Assembly (NCBI GenBank): GCA_964481035.1
Contig: CAYZSE010000153.1
Location: forward strand, 1 to 6,219
DNA: 6,219 nucleotides
Source: JAAAPF01 sp964481035
Lineage (GTDB): Bacteria > Pseudomonadota > Alphaproteobacteria > Geminicoccales > Geminicoccaceae
Direction: 5' to 3'
Shown: piece after piece, positions 1 through 5,201 of the stretch
How positions within the stretch are numbered: position 1 is the stretch's first letter
Layout of the letters: each line of letters opens with the position of its first letter
Notes under the pieces: model-generated
Told to the model about the DNA's origin: nothing
The model's input: the letters and a program-made list of their open reading frames with translations, nothing else
Databases searched by the model: none
Translations under genes and position numbers: made by a program

Positions 1-80
1 CCGGTGCCTACGCCTTGCGTCGGGCTTGGTGGGTGGCGTCGTCCGGCGTATGTTGCGGCGCAGCATCAGGAGGCCATGCC
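1..80. other. Upstream edge, no gene recognised
   Basis: I see no recognisable gene end, RNA or convincing promoter here. The reading frame of the downstream small gene stays open to the window edge with no stop. However, the upstream residues (a Cys/Trp/Arg-rich stretch) do not look like protein, and a strong ribosome binding site lies just before the ATG at 81. I therefore treat this stretch as intergenic or leader sequence. Confidence 0.5.
68..73 (+). promoter_or_regulatory. Ribosome binding site deciding the start at 81
   Basis: A perfect AGGAGG lies 7 bases before the ATG at 81. It chooses that start over the TTG at 15 in the same frame. The ATG at 76 is in another frame and too close. 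Confidence 0.75.
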
Positions 81-368
81 ATGCCCGAGACCACCCGCGC
101 CATCGCCAAGCTGCCGTCGCTCGACGTCGACATCGTTCACGACCGGAGCGAGGAGGACGGGGCGGAGCGCCTCGCCATCCGCATCACCGGCCGCCCCGAC
201 CTCGAGACCGCCGCGCGCTTCGTCGAGCCGCAGCTCCTGGCCGCCGCCTTCTCGTTGAACCCCTGGCTCCAGCTGCAGACGCAGATGATGCAGCGCCTGT
301 GGCAGCCCTGGCTCGCCATGAATCCGATGCTGCGCCCCCTCCTGCCGCCGCCGGCGCGGGACGACTAG
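81..368 (+). CDS. Small hypothetical protein (95 aa), Trp/Met/Pro-rich C-terminus
   Basis: I do not recognise a named family. The start at 81 is set by a perfect AGGAGG 7 bases upstream. The N-terminal half (about residues 1-50) carries KLPSLDVDIVHDR, an acidic stretch, then LAIRITGRPDLETAARFVEP, which reads like a short strand-plus-helix segment. The C-terminal half (about 55-90) is hydrophobic and amphipathic, with three Trp, several Met and Gln, and a Pro-Leu-rich end (NPMLRPLLPPP). There is no signal peptide, no cysteine and no clear transmembrane helix. The tail could be a membrane- or granule-surface helix or a protein-binding segment, but that is a guess. It ends 78 bases before the dehydratase start, with a GC hairpin between, so co-transcription is uncertain. 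The good ribosome binding site and compositional structure make it likely to be a real gene. Confidence 0.65.
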   Translation: MPETTRAIAKLPSLDVDIVHDRSEEDGAERLAIRITGRPDLETAARFVEPQLLAAAFSLNPWLQLQTQMMQRLWQPWLAMNPMLRPLLPPPARDD

Positions 369-394
369 GCGCCGGACGGTCACTCGCCGGCGCC
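368..394 (+). terminator. GC-rich hairpin after the small gene, possible weak terminator
   Basis: GGCGCCGG (368-375) and CCGGCGCC (387-394) form a perfect 8-bp all-GC stem around an 11-base loop. The stem begins at the last base of the small gene's stop codon. Only CTTTCG follows, so the U-tract is poor. It may act as a weak or factor-assisted terminator, or as a 3'-end stabiliser. Confidence 0.35.
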
Positions 395-437
395 CTTTCG
401 CGCCTCCTTCGGCACTGCTATGCCCGGTATGGTCGAC

Positions 438-441
438 GAGG
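438..441 (+). promoter_or_regulatory. Ribosome binding site favouring the start at 447
   Basis: GAGG lies 5 bases before the ATG at 447. The alternative in-frame ATGs at 420 and 429 have no purine-rich site in front of them. Choosing 447 also puts the cluster cysteines at 59, 127 and 200, the numbering I recall for the characterised rhizobial L-arabonate dehydratase. Confidence 0.5.
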
Positions 442-446
442 TGGTG

Positions 447-2216
447 ATGAACGGAACGTCGAAGCGGTTGCGCAGCCAGGACTGGTTCGACAACCCCGAC
501 TACCCCGACATGACCGCGCTCTACCTGGAGCGCCAGCTCAACTACGGCCTCACCCGCGCGGAGCTGCAATCGGGCCGTCCGATCATCGGCCTCGCCCAGA
601 CCGGCTCGGACCTGGCACCCTGCAATCGCCATCACCTCCAGCTCGCCGAACGCGTCCGCGAGGGCGTGCGCGATGGCGGCGGCATCGTCATCGAGTTCCC
701 GATCCACCCGATCCAGGAGACGACCAAGCGGCCGACGGCGGCGCTCGACCGCAACCTCGCCTATCTCTCGCTCGTCGAGGTCCTCTACGGCTATCCCATC
801 GACGGCGTCGTGCTCACCACCGGCTGCGACAAGACCACCCCCGCCTGCCTCATGGGGGCCGCGACCGTGAACATCCCGGCCATCGTGCTGTCGGGCGGGC
901 CGATGCTCAACGGCCATTTCAAGGGCCAGCTCACCGGCTCCGGCATGGTCATCTGGCAGGCGCGGCAATGGTACGCCACCGGCAAGATCTCTTACGATGA
1001 TTTCATGGAGTACGTGGCCACCTCGGCGCCGAGCGCCGGCCACTGCAACACCATGGGCACGGCGAGCTCGATGAACTGCATGGCCGAGGCGCTCGGCATG
1101 AGCCTGCCCGGCTGCGCGATGATCCCGGCGCCCTACCGCGAGCGCGCGCAAATGGCCTACGCCACCGGCAGGCGTATCGTCGAGATGGTCCACGAGGGCC
1201 TGACACCTCGGAAGATCATGACCAGGAAGGCGTTCGAGAACGCCGTCATGGCCTGCGCCGCGATCGGCGGCTCGACCAACTGCCCGCCGCACGTGACCGC
1301 CATCGCCCGCCACATGGGCGTCGAGCTCGCCGTCGAGGACTGGGAGCTGGGCTACGACGTGCCGCTGCTCGTCAACCTGCAGCCGGCCGGCAGGTACCTC
1401 GGCGAGGACTTCCACAAGGCCGGCGGCCTACCCGCGGTCGTGCGCGAGCTCATCGGCGCCGGCAAGATCCACAGCGACGCCATGACCGTGAGCGGCAAGA
1501 CCGTGGGCGAGAACCACGCGGCGCCGCTGCCCTATGTCGACCGCGCGATCATCCGCCCCTACGCCGAGCCCCTCGAGCCCGCGGCTGGCTTCCTCGTCAT
1601 CGGCGGCAACATCTTCGACAGCGCCATCTTCAAGACCTCGGTCATCGCACCGGAGTTCCGCGAGAAGTATCTCGGCGAAGGCGGCTTCGAGGGCAAAGTC
1701 GTGGTCTTCGAGGGCCCCGAGGACTACCACGACCGCATCGACGACCCGGACCTGGCGATCGATGAGAACACCTTCCTCTTCATCCGCAATGTCGGACCCA
1801 AGGGCTACCCGGGAGCGGCCGAGGTCGTGAACATGCGCCCCCCGACCTACCTCATCGAGAAGGGCATCACGGCCCTGCCCTGCATCGGCGACGGCCGCCA
1901 GTCGGGCACCTCCGACAGCCCCTCGATCCTCAACGCCTCGCCCGAGGCCGCCTCGGGCTCGAACCTCGCCATCATCCAGACCGGCGACCGGGTGCGCCTC
2001 GACGTCGCCAGCCGCCGCCTCGACGTCCTGGTCGACGAGGACGAGCTGGCCCGGCGCCGCGCCGCCTGGGTTCCCGCCGTGCCCGCGAGCCAGACCCCCT
2101 GGCAGGAGATCCAGCGCCAGCTCGTGGGCGAGCTCGCGACCGGCGCCTGCCTCGAGCCCGCCGTCGCCTACCTCGACATCGTCGCAACCAAGGGCAAGCC
2201 CCGGCACAACCATTGA
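447..2216 (+). CDS. xylD: IlvD/Edd-family sugar-acid dehydratase, D-xylonate dehydratase-like
   Basis: Likely dehydrates an aldonic acid, with D-xylonate to 2-keto-3-deoxy-xylonate as best guess, using a [2Fe-2S] cluster and Mg2+ in the cytoplasm. The product is 589 residues from 447 (598 from 420), close to Caulobacter XylD at about 595. Recalled XylD features match throughout: RSQDWFDNPD and DMTALYLER near the N-terminus, PCNRHH, TTGCDKTTPA, SAGHCNTMGTAS, IPAPYRERAQMAY, and a C-terminal TPWQEI and PRHNH end. Cluster ligands are Cys59, Cys127 and Cys200. The CDK at 127-129 carries the Asp and Lys used for Mg2+ binding in this family. Ser486 in GRQSGTSDS is the expected catalytic serine. IlvD proper and Edd differ in these motifs, so I reject a valine/isoleucine role. 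Specificity within pentonates and hexonates cannot be read from the sequence. No other sugar-acid pathway gene is in the window. The gene ends 218 bases before leuD. Confidence 0.85.
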   Translation: MNGTSKRLRSQDWFDNPDYPDMTALYLERQLNYGLTRAELQSGRPIIGLAQTGSDLAPCNRHHLQLAERVREGVRDGGGIVIEFPIHPIQETTKRPTAALDRNLAYLSLVEVLYGYPIDGVVLTTGCDKTTPACLMGAATVNIPAIVLSGGPMLNGHFKGQLTGSGMVIWQARQWYATGKISYDDFMEYVATSAPSAGHCNTMGTASSMNCMAEALGMSLPGCAMIPAPYRERAQMAYATGRRIVEMVHEGLTPRKIMTRKAFENAVMACAAIGGSTNCPPHVTAIARHMGVELAVEDWELGYDVPLLVNLQPAGRYLGEDFHKAGGLPAVVRELIGAGKIHSDAMTVSGKTVGENHAAPLPYVDRAIIRPYAEPLEPAAGFLVIGGNIFDSAIFKTSVIAPEFREKYLGEGGFEGKVVVFEGPEDYHDRIDDPDLAIDENTFLFIRNVGPKGYPGAAEVVNMRPPTYLIEKGITALPCIGDGRQSGTSDSPSILNASPEAASGSNLAIIQTGDRVRLDVASRRLDVLVDEDELARRRAAWVPAVPASQTPWQEIQRQLVGELATGACLEPAVAYLDIVATKGKPRHNH

Positions 2217-2434
2217 GGGGCGACACGGCTCGGCGGCCTTTTCTGGGCTTGCGCTTTTGGCGCGAAGAAGATTGTCGGTGGTCTCGGCCATCGAGAGAGC
2301 GCGGCAAGGGAGACCTCTGCGCAGCGCTCGAGCCCCTCTGCCACCGACCGTGCGTCGCGCCCCGGTCTTGCCTTGCCGGGGCGAATCGGCGACACCGCCG
2401 AGGTGGTTCTACGGGCTCGATCGGGGATACCAGC
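2217..2434 (+). promoter_or_regulatory. Leader of leuD with possible hairpins
   Basis: This 218-base stretch between the dehydratase stop and leuD contains no gene I can support. Visible pairings: TTGCGC/GCGCGAA at about 2249-2267 (one G-U pair, TTTTG loop); TCTCG (2282-2286) with CGAGA (2292-2296); GGTCTC (2280-2285) with GAGACC (2310-2315), which uses the same bases and excludes the previous one; and CGCCCCGG (2358-2365) with CCGGGGCG (2376-2383), a perfect 8-bp stem with a 10-base loop. No U-tract follows the last stem. I see no convincing -35/-10 pair and no leucine-rich leader peptide. It probably carries the leuD promoter or leader, but control by structure is only a possibility. Confidence 0.3.
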
Positions 2435-3055
2435 ATGCAGCCGTTCACGACCCTCACCGGCATCGCCGCGCCGTTGAACGCCGTCAACGTCGACACCGAC
2501 GCGATCATCCCCAAGCAGCACCTGAAGACGATCCAGCGCACCGGCCTCGGCCAGGCGCTCTTCGAGGAATGGCGCTACGAGCTCGACGGCACCGAGAAGC
2601 CCGACTTCGTGCTCAACCAACCGAGGTACCGGAACGCCGCGATCCTCGTCGCCGGGGCCAATTTCGGCTGCGGCAGCTCGCGCGAGCACGCGCCCTGGGC
2701 GCTCCTCGACTACGGCATCCGCTGCGTCATCGCGCCGAGCTTCGCCGACATCTTCCACAACAACTGCTTCAACAACGGCATCGTGCCGATCGTGCTGCCG
2801 CAGGAGGAGGTCGACGCGCTCATGCGCGAGGCCGCCGAGGCGCCCGACCCGACCTTCACGATCGACCTCGAGCGCCAGGTCATCGTCAGGCCCCAAGGCA
2901 ACCGTGAGCTGCCCTTCGCGATCGACGCCTTCGGCCGCCACCGCCTCCTCGAGGGCCTCGACCAGGTCGGCCTGACGCTGGTCAAGGCGCCGCAGATCGA
3001 GAGCTTCGAGGGCCAGCAGCGCCTCGGCCAGCCCTGGCTCTATCCGGCGGCCTGA
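2435..3055 (+). CDS. leuD: 3-isopropylmalate dehydratase small subunit
   Basis: Small swivelling subunit of isopropylmalate isomerase. With LeuC it converts 2-isopropylmalate to 3-isopropylmalate in leucine synthesis, in the cytoplasm. The 206-residue length is typical (about 200). Family motifs: VNVDTDAIIPKQ at residues 17-28; GANFGCGSSREHAPWAL from about residue 74, with Cys79, Ser81, Ser82 and Arg83 of the substrate-binding loop; then PSFADIFHNNCFNNGIVPI; and a C-terminal PWL near the end. The ATG at 2435 has GGGGA 7 bases upstream. The same frame is open back to 2213, but that part is Arg/Cys/Ser-rich and unlike LeuD. The LeuC partner is not in the window and may lie upstream. The downstream neighbour converges on it, 18 bases away. 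Confidence 0.97.
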   Translation: MQPFTTLTGIAAPLNAVNVDTDAIIPKQHLKTIQRTGLGQALFEEWRYELDGTEKPDFVLNQPRYRNAAILVAGANFGCGSSREHAPWALLDYGIRCVIAPSFADIFHNNCFNNGIVPIVLPQEEVDALMREAAEAPDPTFTIDLERQVIVRPQGNRELPFAIDAFGRHRLLEGLDQVGLTLVKAPQIESFEGQQRLGQPWLYPAA

Positions 3056-3062
3056 AGCCGGA
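3043..3062. terminator. Small hairpin between convergent genes
   Basis: TCCGGC (3043-3048) and GCCGGA (3057-3062) form a perfect 6-bp stem with an 8-base loop across the leuD stop codon. It lies between leuD and the convergent minus-strand gene. No T-run follows on either strand, so it is at best a weak bidirectional end signal. Confidence 0.2.
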
Positions 3063-3073
3063 GGGCCCCAACC

Positions 3074-3376
3074 CTACTCCTCGCGCCAGTAGTCGTTGGC
3101 GGCCGCCACCGTCGCAAAGAACTCGCCGACCACGGCCGAGGTCTGGATCAAGAGCGCCGGGTCGCGGGCGTAAGCCCCGCGCAGCTCGACCAGCACGTCC
3201 GTGTCCGGCTGGGTCGTGGTGACCGCCATGCGGGCCAGCTCGACGGCGAGAGCAAAGCCCTCTTCGGGCGTTGGCGTCTGAAGGTCGAGGTCTTCCTGGG
3301 CCGCGGCCGACGGCGCCGTGAGCGACAGGCCGGCGAGGACCAGCGCCGAGGCGGCGATGCGCACGAGATATGGCAT
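3074..3376 (-). CDS. Small exported protein of unknown function (100 aa)
   Basis: I do not recognise the family. The product has a classic Sec signal peptide: MPYLVR start with one Arg, a hydrophobic core (about residues 7-20, IAASALVLAGLSLT), then PSAAA before QED, giving a likely cleavage after Ala26. The mature part is about 74 residues, acidic, cysteine-free and mostly helical in character, with EEGFALAVELARMAV, ALLIQTSAVVGEFFATVAAA and the end DYWREE. There is no lipobox, so it is likely soluble in the periplasm or secreted. The start is well supported: AGGAGA (3384-3389, minus strand) lies 7 bases before the ATG. It sits antisense between leuD and leuB, convergent with leuD and divergent from leuB. 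Nothing links it to leucine synthesis. Confidence 0.75.
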   Translation of the reverse strand: MPYLVRIAASALVLAGLSLTAPSAAAQEDLDLQTPTPEEGFALAVELARMAVTTTQPDTDVLVELRGAYARDPALLIQTSAVVGEFFATVAAANDYWREE

Positions 3377-3567
3377 GATAACGTCTCCTGCCCGCGTCCG
3401 CCGGGCGGATCCCGAGGACCGCGCGGGGTGCGGATATCGCAACCCGGCTTCTTCCTCAACGGACATGAGCTCCGACGACGTCGCAGGTGGGCCGCCGCCT
3501 CCGCTCTGGACTGCGCTCAGACGGCGCGGTAGGTGGACGGTTTGCGGTCGTGGCACGGAGTGCGGGG
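3377..3567. promoter_or_regulatory. Divergent intergenic region before leuB
   Basis: This 191-base gap must hold the promoters of both the minus-strand exported protein and leuB if each is transcribed on its own. TCCGCC-G-GGCGGA (3397-3409) is a perfect 6+1+6 inverted repeat close to the minus-strand start and could be an operator. An overlapping GCCCG/CGGGC pairing (3390-3394 with 3402-3406) is also possible. I see no clear -35/-10 pair. GGAG at 3557-3560 is the leuB ribosome binding site. Confidence 0.35.
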
Positions 3568-4668
3568 ATGGCACCGTCGGTTCTCTTGCTGCCGGGCGAC
3601 GGGATCGGCCCGGAGGTGATGCGCGAGGTGCGCCGGATCCTCGACTGGTTCGCGCGCACCCGCGGCCTCGAGTTCCGGATCGAGGAGGACCTCGTCGGTG
3701 GCGCTTCGATCGACGCCCACGGCGTTCCCGTGACAGATGCCGTCGTTGCCAAGGCCAAGGCCGCGGACGCGGTGCTGTTCGGGGCCGTAGGCGGTCCCAA
3801 GTGGGAGAAGCTGCCATTCGAGGTGCAGCCCGAGCGCGGGCTCCTGCGGCTCAGGAAGGACCTCAGCCTCTTCGCCAACCTGCGCCCGGCCATGGTCTTC
3901 GACGCCCTGGTCGATGCCTCGTCACTGAAGCCCGAGCTCGTCCGGGGCCTCGACATCATGATCCTCAGGGAGCTCACCGGCGGGGTCTATTTCGGCGAGC
4001 CCAGAGGCATCATCGAGCTCGAGAGCGGCGAGCGCCGCGGCGTCAATACCCAGGTCTACGACACCCACGAGATCGTCCGCATCGGCCAGGTCGGCTTCGA
4101 GCTCGCCCGGAAGCGGGCCAAGCGGCTCTGCTCGGTCGAGAAGGCCAACGTCATGGAATCGGGCGTGCTCTGGCGCGAGGAGATGACGAAGCTCGCCGCG
4201 TCCTACCCCGACATCGAGCTCTCCCACATGTATGCCGACAACTGCGCGATGCAGCTCGTGCGCCAGCCCAAGCAGTTCGACGTCATCGTCACCGACAACC
4301 TGTTCGGCGACCTGCTCTCGGACTGTGCTGCGATGCTGACGGGCTCCTTGGGCATGCTGCCGTCGGCGTCGCTCGGCGCGGCCGACGCCAGCGGCAAGCG
4401 CAAGGCCCTCTACGAGCCGGTCCACGGCTCGGCGCCGGACATCGCCGGCGAGGGCTCGGCCAACCCGCTCGCCATGATCCTCTCCTTCGCGATGATGCTG
4501 CGCTACTCCTTCGACGAACCCGAGGAGGCGGCGTTGCTCGAGGCGGCGGTCGAGCGCGTGCTCGCCTCGGGCAAGCGCACCCGCGACCTCGCGAGCCCCG
4601 GCACGACCCCGGTCTCGACCGCCGAGATGGGCGAGGCCCTGATCTACGAGCTGTCCGCGGCGCAATAG
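3568..4668 (+). CDS. leuB: 3-isopropylmalate dehydrogenase
   Basis: Oxidatively decarboxylates 3-isopropylmalate to 2-oxoisocaproate with NAD+, the third committed step of leucine synthesis, in the cytoplasm. The product is 366 residues, normal for the family. The N-terminus has LLLPGDGIGPEV (residues 6-17). Active-site residues fall at the spacing of Thermus LeuB: Arg96, Arg106, Arg134 and Tyr141 (in GGVYFGEPRG) for substrate; Lys192 (EKANVMES); and metal ligands Asp224, Asp248 and Asp252 (DNLFGDLLSD). TGSLGMLPSASL and HGSAPDIAGEGSANPLA complete the signature, the latter forming the NAD-binding side. The ATG at 3568 has GGAG 7 bases upstream. The frame is open back to 3487, but that extension precedes the conserved start and is rejected. 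It converges with the minus-strand chimera, 26 bases downstream. Confidence 0.97.
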   Translation: MAPSVLLLPGDGIGPEVMREVRRILDWFARTRGLEFRIEEDLVGGASIDAHGVPVTDAVVAKAKAADAVLFGAVGGPKWEKLPFEVQPERGLLRLRKDLSLFANLRPAMVFDALVDASSLKPELVRGLDIMILRELTGGVYFGEPRGIIELESGERRGVNTQVYDTHEIVRIGQVGFELARKRAKRLCSVEKANVMESGVLWREEMTKLAASYPDIELSHMYADNCAMQLVRQPKQFDVIVTDNLFGDLLSDCAAMLTGSLGMLPSASLGAADASGKRKALYEPVHGSAPDIAGEGSANPLAMILSFAMMLRYSFDEPEEAALLEAAVERVLASGKRTRDLASPGTTPVSTAEMGEALIYELSAAQ

Positions 4669-4694
4669 CGCTGCGGCCGCCTGCGACGACCGTT

Positions 4695-5042
4695 TCAGCG
4701 GCGCGCCGCGAGTGCGGCAACGGCATCGCCGTGGACGGCCATGGCGGCGACGGGCTCGCGCCGCGCCCCGACCGGCGCGTCCAACGCTTCGGCTCCGCGG
4801 TGGTTGGGCGTCACGATCCACCAGACGAACGCGCCGCCCTCGGCGGCGGCACGCCGCGCCAGCTCCGTCATCAGCGGCCGGGCGATCCCGCGGCGACGTG
4901 CGCCCGGGGTCACGTAGAGGTTGGAGAGATAGAGCCCGCGAGCCGACCGGGCGGCCTCGTCGGCTGCCATCATCCGGGTATAGCCGACGACGTCGGCGAC
5001 GAGGCTCGCGGCGAGCCGCCGCTTGGTTTGCTCTTGCGCCAT
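4695..5042 (-). CDS. Chimeric ORF: class III cyclase N-terminal fragment joined to the C-terminal half of a GNAT acetyltransferase
   Basis: The 115-residue product has two unrelated parts. Residues 1-31 resemble the start of class III adenylate/guanylate cyclases: RRLAASLVADVVGYTRMM with Asp17, the position of the first metal ligand, then ADE. The rest of the cyclase domain is absent. From about residue 36, LYLSNLYVTPGARRRGIARPLM is GNAT beta-4 plus the acetyl-CoA loop (R-R-R-G-I-A, about 49-54), followed by ELARRAAAEGG, WWIVTPNHRGAEAL, VGA and a GNAT-like C-terminus. The first half of a GNAT fold (beta-1 to beta-3) is missing, and the usual FY before xxxGA reads LD. Start: AGGAAG (5048-5053, minus strand) lies 5 bases before the ATG. 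Most likely a deletion fusion or decaying gene that still has good translation signals; enzymatic activity of either kind is doubtful. It is convergent with leuB and divergent from asd. Confidence 0.6.
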   Translation of the reverse strand: MAQEQTKRRLAASLVADVVGYTRMMAADEAARSARGLYLSNLYVTPGARRRGIARPLMTELARRAAAEGGAFVWWIVTPNHRGAEALDAPVGARREPVAAMAVHGDAVAALAARR

Positions 5043-5201
5043 CGACGCTTCCTATGACAGATCCATGGCGCGTGCGAGAGCGACGGCATCGAGGCGAGGC
5101 TCGGCGATACGGCGACAGGCTCGCCGTGCTTGCGCTTCGCGGCGGTCCGGCACGCTGGCGTCCTCGCCATTGTCCGCGGCTTCGATCTCAGGGCGGTTTC
5201 C
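5043..5201. promoter_or_regulatory. Divergent intergenic region before asd
   Basis: This 159-base gap separates the minus-strand chimera from asd, and any promoters for the two must lie here. The minus-strand ribosome binding site is at 5048-5053 and an asd site, AGGG, at 5190-5193. I see no strong inverted repeat and no clear promoter hexamers. Confidence 0.3.

Noticed and set aside
420..446. Start of the dehydratase at 420
   Set aside because: No ribosome binding site precedes it, while GAGG precedes 447. The extra nine residues are not needed by the family. It remains possible.
66..1415. A 449-codon open frame on the minus strand across the small gene and the dehydratase
   Set aside because: It is antisense to a gene with clear family motifs. 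Its product is rich in Arg, Gly, Val, Asp and His without domains, as expected for the mirror of GC-rich coding DNA.
420..2216. Calling the dehydratase ilvD (dihydroxy-acid dehydratase) or edd
   Set aside because: The cysteine and serine motifs and both termini match the pentonate dehydratase group rather than IlvD or 6-phosphogluconate dehydratase.
1428..2291. Minus-strand open frame opposite the end of the dehydratase
   Set aside because: Ala/Gly/Asp-rich shadow of the real gene; no motif and no reason to prefer it over the XylD-like frame.
2213..2434. N-terminal extension of leuD into the leader
   Set aside because: The frame is open, but the residues are Arg/Cys/Ser-rich and unlike LeuD. 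The ATG at 2435 has a ribosome binding site and gives normal length.
3487..3567. N-terminal extension of leuB
   Set aside because: LeuB begins just before the PGDGIGPEV motif. The ATG at 3568 has GGAG at proper spacing.
4698..4709. 12-base perfect palindrome GCGGCGCGCCGC as a terminator between leuB and the minus-strand ORF
   Set aside because: It has no loop and no T-run, and it lies inside the last codons of the minus-strand ORF; such GC palindromes are common in this sequence.
5130..5201. N-terminal extension of asd
   Set aside because: Residues before the conserved MTYRVAVVGATG have no counterpart in the family, and the ATG at 5202 has its own upstream AGGG.
4943..5201. A hidden remainder of the cyclase or the missing GNAT N-terminal half in another frame near the junction
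   Set aside because: I read the other frames around the junction and upstream and saw no cyclase or GNAT motifs, so a simple frameshift does not explain the chimera.
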